This document shows, piece after piece, positions 26,240 to 34,844 of a stretch of 64,000 bases of DNA. Each line of letters begins with the position of its first letter. The first letter of the stretch is position 1. The stretch spans positions 640,768 through 704,767 of the forward strand of contig NZ_LN831058.1 of assembly GCF_001375495.1 (NCBI RefSeq). The letters run 5' to 3'. Made by a program: the position numbers and the translations under genes. This stretch comes from Flaviflexus massiliensis (lineage in GTDB: Bacteria > Actinomycetota > Actinomycetes > Actinomycetales > Actinomycetaceae). Below the pieces are notes generated by a model. That model was not told the origin of the DNA. It made no database searches and saw only the letters and a program-made list of their open reading frames with translations.

Positions 26240-27073
26240 TCATATCCTGTCCATCGTGGCCGGATTTGAGCCCTGTCGACCCTCCTCGCCACGATCGAGC
26301 GCTGTGATCCTTACATGATCCTCTTCGGTCAGTGGCACGTCAAAGATGTCCATGTTTGATACGACACGTGACTGGGTGACGGACTTGGGGATGACAACAT
26401 CACCGCGGTTGACGTGCCAGGCCAAAACCACCTGGGCGGGGGTGGCACCGATGCGCTCCGCGATCTCGGTAATGACCGGATCGGTCAGGACGGCGGCCCG
26501 GCCGAGCGGAGACCATGCCTGGGTGACGATTCCAGCCTCGGCGTTCTTGGCGCGAGAAACCTCGTTCGGGAAGTACGGGTGGATCTCGATTTGATTCACA
26601 GCGGGAACAACCGTGCCGTGCTTGAGGAGAGTATCGATATGGTCAGGGAGGAAGTTTGAGACACCGATGGCCTTCGCCCGACCTTCTTCGAAGAACTCTT
26701 CTAGAGTTAGCCAGGTTGTCACGAAGTCACCCCCGTACAGGGTGGGGAGTGGCCAGTGGATGAGGAACAGATCGACGTAGTCGGTCTGTAGGTCCTCGAG
26801 AGACTGGCGGAAAGAAACCCGCGCATCATCCGGCATGTGGTACGGGTTGTCGAGTTTCGTGGTGAGGAAAATGTCAGACCGGTCGATTCCGGACTGAGCG
26901 ATTGCCTCTCCGACCTCGGCCTCATTGCCGTACATCTGGGCGGTATCGATATGGCGGTAGCCGGCTTCCAGGGCCATCGTCACGGCCGCCACCGTATCTT
27001 CCGGGGCGATCTTGTAGGTGCCGTAGCCGAGCTGGGGGATTGTCTGTCCGGTATTCAACTTCACATTCGTCAT
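26240..27073 (-). CDS. Aldo/keto reductase (first copy)
   Basis: A 277-residue NADPH-dependent reductase of the (beta/alpha)8 AKR fold. The catalytic tetrad is complete: Asp43, Tyr48, Lys73 and His106, in LEAGYRHIDTAQMYGNE and LFLIHWP. VIPKSVTQSR near residue 235 is the NADP-binding signature. Such enzymes reduce aldehydes, 2,5-diketo-gluconate or similar carbonyls. ATG at 27071-27073 is preferred; the longer frame adds a non-family leader. It lies 14 bases before the PdxK-type gene, probably in one unit. Confidence 0.9.
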   Translation of the reverse strand: MTNVKLNTGQTIPQLGYGTYKIAPEDTVAAVTMALEAGYRHIDTAQMYGNEAEVGEAIAQSGIDRSDIFLTTKLDNPYHMPDDARVSFRQSLEDLQTDYVDLFLIHWPLPTLYGGDFVTTWLTLEEFFEEGRAKAIGVSNFLPDHIDTLLKHGTVVPAVNQIEIHPYFPNEVSRAKNAEAGIVTQAWSPLGRAAVLTDPVITEIAERIGATPAQVVLAWHVNRGDVVIPKSVTQSRVVSNMDIFDVPLTEEDHVRITALDRGEEGRQGSNPATMDRI

Positions 27074-27200
27074 ACAGATATTGTCCCTGTTCACACACGT
27101 AAAGGAAACACTTCTCACCGGGAAAGAGAAGAATGGTCTCGTTGCTGGTCAGAGACGTGCTGACGTGTCATGGTGAGGCCCGCTTTGATAGGTTTGTGTT

Positions 27201-27548
27201 ATGCAGATCATACCGATCCTCATTGTTGACGATAAGCAGGCCGCCATCGACTTCTATCGCCACGTCTTCCGTGCCGAAGTCGGGCAGACACTTGTCGAGA
27301 CAACCCAACTCTTTATCCAAGGCCAGTCCATCGGCATCCGACAAGCCACAGAATCTCACGAGAAGACTCAGGAGCGGATCGTGTTGCTCGCAGAAACAGC
27401 GGCTCCCGACGTTCTTGAACAGAACGCGATCAAGCACGGTGCCGAGGTCATCAGCCCCGTGGATGATGACGAGAGCGGGCTACGCCTCGGCAGGATCAGC
27501 GATCCCTTCGGGATCCAATGGATCCTCAGCACCGCGTTCCCGCGGTGA
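27201..27548 (+). CDS. VOC family (glyoxalase/bleomycin resistance fold) protein
   Basis: A 115-residue single-module VOC protein, starting MQIIPILIVDDKQAAIDFYR, with the beta-alpha-beta pattern and the typical ending GRISDPFGIQWIL. It resembles PhnB-like members of the family. Metal-binding positions are only partly clear (Glu and Gln near residues 33-47). Function is not known; dioxygenase, isomerase and binding roles are all possible. It stands alone between two leftward aldo/keto reductase genes. Confidence 0.75.
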   Translation: MQIIPILIVDDKQAAIDFYRHVFRAEVGQTLVETTQLFIQGQSIGIRQATESHEKTQERIVLLAETAAPDVLEQNAIKHGAEVISPVDDDESGLRLGRISDPFGIQWILSTAFPR

Positions 27549-27637
27549 GCAGCCCATTCTGATATCTGGATCTCGGGACACGTCACCGACTTCATGGTGG
27601 GGTGTCCCGAGAAAAATGCAGTGCCTCGTTGCTGGCG

Positions 27638-28477
27638 TTAGCGGATCTGTGAGAACTCGGCCTCGCGAGGGTCGAAAACCTGGAGATTGCCGCGCTCGAG
27701 GGAGTCGATGAGGGCAACATCGTCACCGGACAGGTGGACATCCACCGAGTTGATGTTCTCTTCCATGCGTGCCCTGTTGACGGACTTCGGGATCACAATC
27801 CTGCCGTGCGCCATGTGCCAAGCCAGGACGACCTGGGCCGGGGTGGCATCGTAGCGGCTCGCAACGTCGAGAACCTCAGGCTCCTTGAGATCAACGCCGC
27901 GACCGAGCGGAGAGTACGCCTCAACCGCAAGTCCTTCGTTCTTCGAGACCCTTTCAACCTCTGCCTGCTGGAACGTAGGGTGTAGTTCGAACTGGTTGAT
28001 GACGGGGGCGATGTCGGATCCGTCGAGAAGAACATTGAGGTATTCGGGAAGGAAATTGGCGACACCGATCGCGCGCGCCCCACCATCCTCATAGATTTTC
28101 TCAAGCGCAGCCCAGGACTGGACGTACAGGTTCCGTTTCGGGCTCGGCCAGTGAATGAGATAGAGGTCGACGTAGTCGAGGCCAAGGTGCTTGAGGGAAT
28201 CATCAAACGCGACGAATGCCTGGTCGTAACCCTGATCTCCGTTACGGAGCTTCGTGGTGATGAAGATGTCTTTACGGTTGAGTCCCGTTGCCCGCAAGGC
28301 CGCACCCACGCCCTCCTCATTGCCGTAGGCTGCTGCGGTATCGATGTGCCGATAGCCGAGCTCGAGCGCAGTTTCGACATTCTGCTGGACCTGGTCGGCA
28401 GGGACCTCCCATACGCCCAGACCAACCTGGGGAATCTCAACACCGTTGGACAACGTAACCTGTTGAACTGCTGCCAT
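27638..28477 (-). CDS. Aldo/keto reductase (second copy)
   Basis: A 279-residue AKR paralogue of the gene at 26240. The tetrad is Asp46, Tyr51, Lys76 and His109 (HIDTAAAYGNEEGVG, ITTKL, LIHWP), and the cofactor signature is IVIPKSVNRARMEEN. The start is the ATG at 28475-28477 with AAGGAG upstream. The two copies share the same order of motifs but differ in many positions, so this is an old duplication or two separate acquisitions. Substrate not predictable. Confidence 0.9.
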   Translation of the reverse strand: MAAVQQVTLSNGVEIPQVGLGVWEVPADQVQQNVETALELGYRHIDTAAAYGNEEGVGAALRATGLNRKDIFITTKLRNGDQGYDQAFVAFDDSLKHLGLDYVDLYLIHWPSPKRNLYVQSWAALEKIYEDGGARAIGVANFLPEYLNVLLDGSDIAPVINQFELHPTFQQAEVERVSKNEGLAVEAYSPLGRGVDLKEPEVLDVASRYDATPAQVVLAWHMAHGRIVIPKSVNRARMEENINSVDVHLSGDDVALIDSLERGNLQVFDPREAEFSQIR

Positions 28478-28682
28478 GACACTGCTCCTTGGCACATCGA
28501 CGAAAAACGACTGGCACAGGCCCTGCAAAACTACTCATCCGGTAGAGAGCAATTCCGCGAGACCGGGGCCATGTCTTTGAGACTATCAAGGCCAGCGGGC
28601 GGGCGGTGTTCATGTCGGTGAGGAACGAGCTCACGGTTTGTAGGTTCTGCACGGCTGCTTGTCTTGCGGGCATAATCAAACC

Positions 28683-30047
28683 ATGACGATCCACACGGAA
28701 ACCTACCGTATCGGCAATGACACGTACCTCGATCACTCGTACACCGTGCCCCTTGATCGGGTCGGACAAGTACCCGGAACGATCGACATCTTCGCTCGTG
28801 AACTGGTGCGAGACGGGAATGAAAAGAAGCCGCGACTGGTCTTTTTCCAGGGCGGCCCGGGTTCCCCGGCCCCCAGGCCCGTCCCTATGGGCGGGTGGAT
28901 CGACTGGCTACTGGGACACTATCGGGTGGTGCTCTTCGACCAGCGTGGCACCGGTGCCTCAAGCCCACTCGAAGCGGCTGTTGTTACCGCACAGGGTGAC
29001 CCCAACGCCCAGGCCGACTATCTCGCGTGCTTCCGCGCTGACGCGATCATTGATGATGCCGAGGACCTGAGGCAGCATCTGCAAGGTGATGAGCCCTGGC
29101 ATGTTCTTGGGCAATCCTTTGGTGGGTTCATCAACACCGCGTACCTCGGTCGGGCTCCGCACGGGCTGGCATCTGTCATGATCACCGCGGGCCTCCCCTC
29201 CATCACTAAACACGCGACCGCAACCTACGAGCTGACGTGGGAATCCACCGGCAAACGCAACCGGGACATGTACGACCAGTTCCCAGGACTGCGCGAACGA
29301 GTCTGGGATGTTGCGGTACACGTCGAAAACCACGATGAACGACTCGTCACCGGTGAACGACTGAGCCCGGCAAGGCTGCGCATGCTCGGACTTGTCCTTG
29401 GATACTCCTACGGTCCCCAAACTCTCCGGTTCCTGTTCGACCACCCCTTCATCACCGTCCGCGGTGAGAAAAAACTGAGCGCCGCATTCTTGAACCGGGT
29501 CACCGAACGACTGAGCTTTGCAACAAACCCGATCTACGGGGTCCTTCACGAATCCATCTACTCCGGCACCACCCCGGAACCGACCGCGTGGGCCGCCCAC
29601 CGGCAGCGGGACAACCATCCTCGCTTCGCAATCCCAGGAACCGACCAGTCACCCTACGCCAGTGAAGCCGAAGCGAGGGACGATGGTGCGGAGTTCCTGT
29701 TCTCAGGCGAGCACGTATTCCCCTGGCAGATGAGAGAGGACCCGGCGCTGGCGCCCATGGCGGAGGCCGCGGATCTTATCGCCAACCGTCCATTCGATAA
29801 GCTCTACGATCTTGAGGCCCTGGCAAACAACAGGGTGCCAGCATCCGCCTGGGTGTTCTGGGACGACATGTTTGTGCCGGCCAGCCTGTCCCTCGAAACA
29901 GCTGACCGTATTCCCGGCATGCAAACAATCCTCACCAACGACTACCATCACGATGGGCTGCGCTCCGATGGGCCCATGCTCCTGGAACGCATGCACGGGA
30001 TCAACGAGCGGGCTCGGGCTGGCATGAGAGGGCGAAAGCTGAGCTGA
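28683..30047 (+). CDS. S33-family proline iminopeptidase-like alpha/beta hydrolase
   Basis: A 454-residue hydrolase. The oxyanion-hole motif is QGGPGSP (56-62), the nucleophile elbow is GQSFGG (143-148, Ser145), and a histidine occurs in DYHHDGLRSDGP near the C terminus. The acidic residue probably lies in WDDMFVPA. These fit the proline iminopeptidase/tricorn-interacting group (S33) that removes N-terminal proline from peptides. ATG at 28683 preferred over an upstream in-frame codon. It is transcribed away from the AKR gene. Confidence 0.85.
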   Translation: MTIHTETYRIGNDTYLDHSYTVPLDRVGQVPGTIDIFARELVRDGNEKKPRLVFFQGGPGSPAPRPVPMGGWIDWLLGHYRVVLFDQRGTGASSPLEAAVVTAQGDPNAQADYLACFRADAIIDDAEDLRQHLQGDEPWHVLGQSFGGFINTAYLGRAPHGLASVMITAGLPSITKHATATYELTWESTGKRNRDMYDQFPGLRERVWDVAVHVENHDERLVTGERLSPARLRMLGLVLGYSYGPQTLRFLFDHPFITVRGEKKLSAAFLNRVTERLSFATNPIYGVLHESIYSGTTPEPTAWAAHRQRDNHPRFAIPGTDQSPYASEAEARDDGAEFLFSGEHVFPWQMREDPALAPMAEAADLIANRPFDKLYDLEALANNRVPASAWVFWDDMFVPASLSLETADRIPGMQTILTNDYHHDGLRSDGPMLLERMHGINERARAGMRGRKLS

Positions 30048-30216
30048 CAGAACGCTTGACCTGCACGAATGCGACCGGTGCGAGAAGATGGACGGTGAGA
30101 CCACAGCTTCCAGCCGATGGAATGTTTTCCAGTGACAGCATGATCCATTCGGTTTACAGCACCAACCCTCCATACAGTGAATGGAAGCAAGAACCGTTTG
30201 AGGAAGGAACCAGGAA

Positions 30217-31083
30217 GTGGAGTCCAACATTTCCCCTGCTGTCATTGGGCAGCTCATGACCTCAGTTCCCGCGCACCTGGCGGGAATAGGACAGCCAACC
30301 TTCCTCGGAGCCGGTTGGGATGTTGAAGTCTACCGGTGGGGAAACAGAGTGTTGCGGCTCCCTCGCAGGAACCAGGCCAACGCCATTCTCGACGTGGAAT
30401 ACGACTGGATCGAGCCGGCAACCCGGGACCTGGTGGAGGCAGGCTTCTCCGTGTCCACGCCCCGGTACCGGGGCGAGCCAACAAAACTGTTCCCCCATCC
30501 CTGGCTCGTCTCCGATCACGTACCCGGCAGCCCGATCCACGCCCTTCCCCTCGGGGAACGCGGCCGAGCCGCAAGGGATATGGCGCTTGCGCTCGCGGCA
30601 CTCCACCAACCGGCACCGGACACGGCACCGCAGAATCCCTACCGAAACGTCCCACTTCACGACAAGGTCCCCGCATTTACTCACTACGCGGAGAAGACCA
30701 ACCTGCCAGCATTCCTGCACGAGGCTTTTGACGAAGCTGTGTCCTCAGCCCCGTGGCAGGGTGAAAAGCTCTGGTGCCACGGTGATCTTCATGCCGGCAA
30801 TATCCTCACACATAGCGGCGGCCTCACGGGACTCATCGACTTTGGCGATCTCGGTGCCGGTGATCCAGCGGTCGACTATGCGGTGTTCTACACGGTGTTT
30901 ACCGAGCAGGAGAGGGCGGATGCTCGCGTCGTTCTCCGCTCGCTCGGGCAACCGGATGATGAGGATGTGTGGCTGCGGGCTCGTGGCTGGGCCGCGCACT
31001 TCACCGCCGCGCTTCTGAGCTCATCAAGTCCCGACGATCAGACCATCGCCCAACAGGCACTCATCCTCATGGAACTGCCCTAG
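30217..31083 (+). CDS. Aminoglycoside phosphotransferase (APH) family kinase
   Basis: A 288-residue kinase-like protein. The catalytic loop WCHGDLHAGNIL (about 188-199) and the metal-binding LIDFGDLGAGDPAVD (about 206-220) are intact, as in aminoglycoside and macrolide phosphotransferases. GTG start with AGGAAGG upstream. Chromosomal members in actinobacteria usually phosphorylate small metabolites, and resistance cannot be claimed. Six bases separate it from the following regulator gene. Confidence 0.85.
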   Translation: MESNISPAVIGQLMTSVPAHLAGIGQPTFLGAGWDVEVYRWGNRVLRLPRRNQANAILDVEYDWIEPATRDLVEAGFSVSTPRYRGEPTKLFPHPWLVSDHVPGSPIHALPLGERGRAARDMALALAALHQPAPDTAPQNPYRNVPLHDKVPAFTHYAEKTNLPAFLHEAFDEAVSSAPWQGEKLWCHGDLHAGNILTHSGGLTGLIDFGDLGAGDPAVDYAVFYTVFTEQERADARVVLRSLGQPDDEDVWLRARGWAAHFTAALLSSSSPDDQTIAQQALILMELP

Positions 31084-31089
31084 GTCTTC

Positions 31090-31716
31090 GTGGCTACCGC
31101 AAAGAAGAAGGCCAGCAAAGCCCGCAAGCACGCGACAGGGGGTGGCGCGGACAGGATCAAGTCTCAGAAAACTGACACGAAGAAGGCTCGCGCCAGTCAC
31201 TTTGAGGATCAGCCCGCAACATCCACCCAACTATCCCAGGTGGAAAATCAGCTCACTGCTCGGCTTGATTGGCTCACCGAACTCCTCACTGGAGAAGTAG
31301 CCACCCACGGGAGCCCGACATCTACGGATGATCGACCTCCCGATCGACCAGGCGCAGGGTCTGTCGTCGACGTGAATGCTGCACAGGTTACGGCTGGCGA
31401 ATGGTTTGTGGAAACTTCGGCTGACGACCTTGAAAGTATCGCTGACAGCCTTGCCATCGTTGCTCACCCGGTTCGCTTACGGATCCTCCACACTGCGAGC
31501 ACGCACAGCGTGCGCGTCACCCAGATCCTCGAAGCACTGCGGCTACGCACCACGGGACAGGTCTATCACCACCTGCGGATCCTGACGGAAGCGGGATGGG
31601 TCGTGAGTGACGGGGCAGGCAACTACTGGGTTCCACGTGGCCGACTATCTGCCCTGGACGGGGTGCTGCGCCTGGGGATCGAGTTACGCGACATTCATCC
31701 GAAGGTCGTAAACTGA
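31090..31716 (+). CDS. Winged-helix (ArsR-like) regulator with Lys-rich tail
   Basis: A 208-residue protein, GTG start. The first 34 residues contain twelve Lys/Arg and many Ala, like a histone-type tail. Residues about 45-70 (QLSQVENQLTARLDWLTELL) look like a short coiled coil. The C-terminal half (about 118-195) is an ArsR-type helix-turn-helix with LAIVAHPVRLRILHTAS, a recognition helix in LRTTGQVYHHLRILTEAG and a wing WVVSDGAGNYW. It lies 4 bases before the SNF2 gene. It may be a DNA-binding regulator of, or partner for, the ATPase; which is inference. Confidence 0.7.
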   Translation: MATAKKKASKARKHATGGGADRIKSQKTDTKKARASHFEDQPATSTQLSQVENQLTARLDWLTELLTGEVATHGSPTSTDDRPPDRPGAGSVVDVNAAQVTAGEWFVETSADDLESIADSLAIVAHPVRLRILHTASTHSVRVTQILEALRLRTTGQVYHHLRILTEAGWVVSDGAGNYWVPRGRLSALDGVLRLGIELRDIHPKVVN

Positions 31717-31720
31717 AAGA

Positions 31721-34700
31721 ATGGCTGAATCCCTGATCCGTAGTGCCCGTGAACTCACAGATGATGACCTGTCCGCCCTGTTCAGCACTGCAACCTTGGA
31801 CCGGGGACGAGGCTACCACCGTGAACAGCGGGTCGAATCTCTGTCTTCTGATGACTCGATTATTGCTCGAGTGCAGGGTAGCGGGCACTCCTACATGGTC
31901 GTCATCGACTCAATCACACCGTTCCGGGGCAAGTGCACGTGCCCGGTCGGCCACTACTGCAAGCACATAGTGGCAACCCTTCTTGCTGCCGGGGCGGGTG
32001 GAGATCTCGGGTGGCGTAGTCTGCTGAGTGCTATGACCGTCACGAAGAAGAGTGGCGGGTCCGAATTGAGTATCAAGATCGATACGCGCAGTGACGGTGC
32101 ACCGCTCACCCCCTACAAGAAAGTTGGGGAACACTGGGTTCTCGTGCCTTGGCCTGATCTGACAAACAACCGGTGGGAATCAACGACCGACGGGCTCAAT
32201 CAGTCCCACGTGACAGTTCTTCGACATCTGCACCGCACTGCGCGGAGAACCCGTCCCTGGAACTCACCCTCCGACATCCTCCTGTCCGACCTGGAAGGGG
32301 AAGCGATGTCGTTCCTCCGCCAGATCCGATCCGCTGGGATCGGCCTGTTGGATGCTGACATGGAGGGGCTGACGCTCGGGGATGACCTGTGGCCGGTCAG
32401 GCTCGAGATGGAGAAGAAAGACAACCTGAGGGCAACCCCCGTTGTCTCCCGGAACGACGGCGTAAGAGCCTATACCCTCCCCGGTGTCGTTCCCGTTATC
32501 GCACTATCACACGGAACCCTGACAACCGTTAACGCCTCGATTCCCACCCAACTCCAGTCCCTCATCTCCTCCCGTTCAAGCATTGACGTCCCCGCGGAAG
32601 ACAGTCTCGAGTTCGAGGCAACATTCCTGCCCGCACTCGGTGATATTGACGTCATGTCACCCGATGGTTCGTTTGAAGCCACAGAATTCTCGGCACCAAG
32701 ACTGCATCTGCACGTGTCCAGGCCGACCGGGCTCACCCACACACTTGAATGGAAGAAGTCACGAGAAGCCATCGGCACAGGTGAACGGCTCGTCTCGGAG
32801 ATCGCAGGCGAGGACCTGCGAGAAGATTTTGATCGCGTTGACGAACTGTGGGAGGAAGCAGGCTTCCCCGGGGACCAACCGCCCCCGCAGACCACCGTTT
32901 TAAAACCGCATTTCATGGAGACTCTGCACGAGTTCTTCATCCCCGCACTGACAGCCGCGGGAATGGGAGTCACCTACTCCGATCGCGCGAACCTCGAATT
33001 CGTGAAGTCGCCGCCCGAGCTCCGGGTTAATGCGACGAGTGAGCGAGACTGGCTGGACCTCGCCATCACCGTCAATGTCAACGGCCACGACGTTCCCCTG
33101 CCAGTGCTGTATCCAGCGCTCGTGGGTGGGGCCCCGTACCTGGAATTCAATGACCTCATGATCAAGCTCGGTCCCGAGTTCGATGAGCTGCGGTCGCTCC
33201 TGAGAGAAGCGGCAATGCTTGGTCGGATCAAGGGGAAAACCATTAGCGTCCAAGCCCCACAACTCCACGCCCTGTCAATCCCTGATGAACTCTTGGAGGG
33301 GGTGCTGCAAGACCGGCTCGAGAAGCTGAAAGAGATCGGGCAACCGGTTTCCCTCCCAACAACTCTCACAGCCCACCTTCGCCCCTACCAGGAGACCGGA
33401 TATTCGTGGCTGGTCAGGCTCGCGCAGGCGCAGTATGGCGGGGTGTTGGCAGACGACATGGGACTCGGTAAAACCATTCAGATCCTCGCTGCCATCGCCA
33501 AGCTCAAGGAGGAGGGTCAGCTCACCGGTCCCGTCCTCATCGTTGCCCCCACGTCCGTGGTGTCAACCTGGCGGCGAGAAGCAGAGAAGTTTGCTCCCTC
33601 CCTCACCATCAAAACCGTGACAGGGACGAAACGGAAGCGCCGCATCCCCATCAGCTCACTGGCGGACGCCGATATTGTCGTCACCTCCTACACACTCCTG
33701 CGATTGGAAGGCGACGAATACGAGGACGTGTCCTGGCAGGGGCTGGTGCTTGATGAGGCACAGGCGGTCAAGAACCCCCGGACGATCGGCTACCGGGTCC
33801 TCATGAGTCTCTCCCGCGACTGGACCTTCGCCGTCACGGGCACACCAATCGAAAACTCCATCGGTGACCTCGGCGCCCTCTATGCGCTCACCAACCCGGG
33901 ATTGTTGCCCGGTGCGGACCGATTCTCTGAAAAGTTCAAGAGACCCATTGAACGCAGCGGCGACCCCGAAGCTCGGGAGCTTCTCATCAAGCTCACAAAA
34001 CCGTTCCTTATGCGACGCCGAAAGGCTGATGTCGCTGCGGATCTGCCGGAGAAGATGTCGACCGTCGTCTCGGTAGAGATGGATGAGGCACATGCGGCCC
34101 GCTACACGCGGCAGCTTGAACGAGAACGTCAAGAAATACTTGGACTCATCCGAGAACCAGACGAGAACCGGATCTCAATCCTCGCCTCTCTCACGAGGCT
34201 TCGCAGGCTCGCCATTGACGCCGGGCTTCTGGAAGAGACCGCGGCACCCGCGAACAAGACAAAGGTGCTGCTCGAACACTTGGAATCCCTCATCCCGTCC
34301 GGGCATCAGGTTCTTGTCTTCTCGCAGTTCACCACCTACCTCGACCGAATTGGTGCGGAGCTGAAGAAAGCGAAAATTCCGTACGCGTACCTGGACGGGT
34401 CAACGAGGAACAGGGATCGGGTGATCAGTTCGTTCAAGTCCGGCGAAAAACCGGTTTTCCTCATCTCCCTCAAGGCCGGAGGCGTGGGTCTGACCCTGAT
34501 TGAGGCCGATTACGTGTTTGTCATGGACCCCTGGTGGAACCCGGCAGCCGAAGAGCAGGCCATTGACCGAGCCCACCGCATCGGGCAGGACAAGCACGTC
34601 CACGTGTATCGCCTAGCATCCGCGGGAACCATCGAAGAAAAGGTCCTCGCCCTCCAAGAGCGCAAACGCGGACTTGCGAGCCTCATCGAGCAAGACGGCG

Positions 34701-34747
34701 GAAGCACCATCACCTCCGACGACATCCGGGCCCTTATCGAACACTAA
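31721..34747 (+). CDS. SWIM zinc-finger SNF2 family DNA-dependent ATPase
   Basis: A 1008-residue protein. A SWIM zinc finger with ligands Cys72, Cys74, Cys80 and His82 lies near the N terminus, and an extended middle region (to about 530) of unknown fold follows. The SNF2 helicase core starts near residue 545 with LRPYQETGYSWLVRL; Walker A is DDMGLGKT (about 578-585), motif II is VLDEAQ, and motif VI is AIDRAHRIGQ (about 947). All core motifs are present. Related proteins in actinobacteria are annotated as helicases but probably translocate on double-stranded DNA to remodel bound proteins. A perfect hairpin follows the stop. Confidence 0.92.
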   Translation: MAESLIRSARELTDDDLSALFSTATLDRGRGYHREQRVESLSSDDSIIARVQGSGHSYMVVIDSITPFRGKCTCPVGHYCKHIVATLLAAGAGGDLGWRSLLSAMTVTKKSGGSELSIKIDTRSDGAPLTPYKKVGEHWVLVPWPDLTNNRWESTTDGLNQSHVTVLRHLHRTARRTRPWNSPSDILLSDLEGEAMSFLRQIRSAGIGLLDADMEGLTLGDDLWPVRLEMEKKDNLRATPVVSRNDGVRAYTLPGVVPVIALSHGTLTTVNASIPTQLQSLISSRSSIDVPAEDSLEFEATFLPALGDIDVMSPDGSFEATEFSAPRLHLHVSRPTGLTHTLEWKKSREAIGTGERLVSEIAGEDLREDFDRVDELWEEAGFPGDQPPPQTTVLKPHFMETLHEFFIPALTAAGMGVTYSDRANLEFVKSPPELRVNATSERDWLDLAITVNVNGHDVPLPVLYPALVGGAPYLEFNDLMIKLGPEFDELRSLLREAAMLGRIKGKTISVQAPQLHALSIPDELLEGVLQDRLEKLKEIGQPVSLPTTLTAHLRPYQETGYSWLVRLAQAQYGGVLADDMGLGKTIQILAAIAKLKEEGQLTGPVLIVAPTSVVSTWRREAEKFAPSLTIKTVTGTKRKRRIPISSLADADIVVTSYTLLRLEGDEYEDVSWQGLVLDEAQAVKNPRTIGYRVLMSLSRDWTFAVTGTPIENSIGDLGALYALTNPGLLPGADRFSEKFKRPIERSGDPEARELLIKLTKPFLMRRRKADVAADLPEKMSTVVSVEMDEAHAARYTRQLERERQEILGLIREPDENRISILASLTRLRRLAIDAGLLEETAAPANKTKVLLEHLESLIPSGHQVLVFSQFTTYLDRIGAELKKAKIPYAYLDGSTRNRDRVISSFKSGEKPVFLISLKAGGVGLTLIEADYVFVMDPWWNPAAEEQAIDRAHRIGQDKHVHVYRLASAGTIEEKVLALQERKRGLASLIEQDGGSTITSDDIRALIEH

Positions 34748-34753
34748 GGGAAA

Positions 34754-34787
34754 GTGCTGTGTCGGCCCACCCGGGCCGACACAGCAC
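34754..34787. terminator. 15-bp perfect terminator hairpin (convergent)
   Basis: Arms GTGCTGTGTCGGCCC (34754-34768) and GGGCCGACACAGCAC (34773-34787), loop ACCC, between the 3' ends of the SNF2 gene and the aldehyde dehydrogenase pseudogene. It may terminate both. Confidence 0.85.
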
Positions 34788-34844
34788 GATCGTCAGGATC
34801 GCTGTCTTATCCTTCTATTGCAGATTGGCTAACCGCGGTTTGGG

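Noticed and set aside
30217-31083. Aminoglycoside resistance gene
   Set aside because: The APH fold is certain but the sequence has no features of known resistance subtypes, and chromosomal relatives usually act on metabolites.
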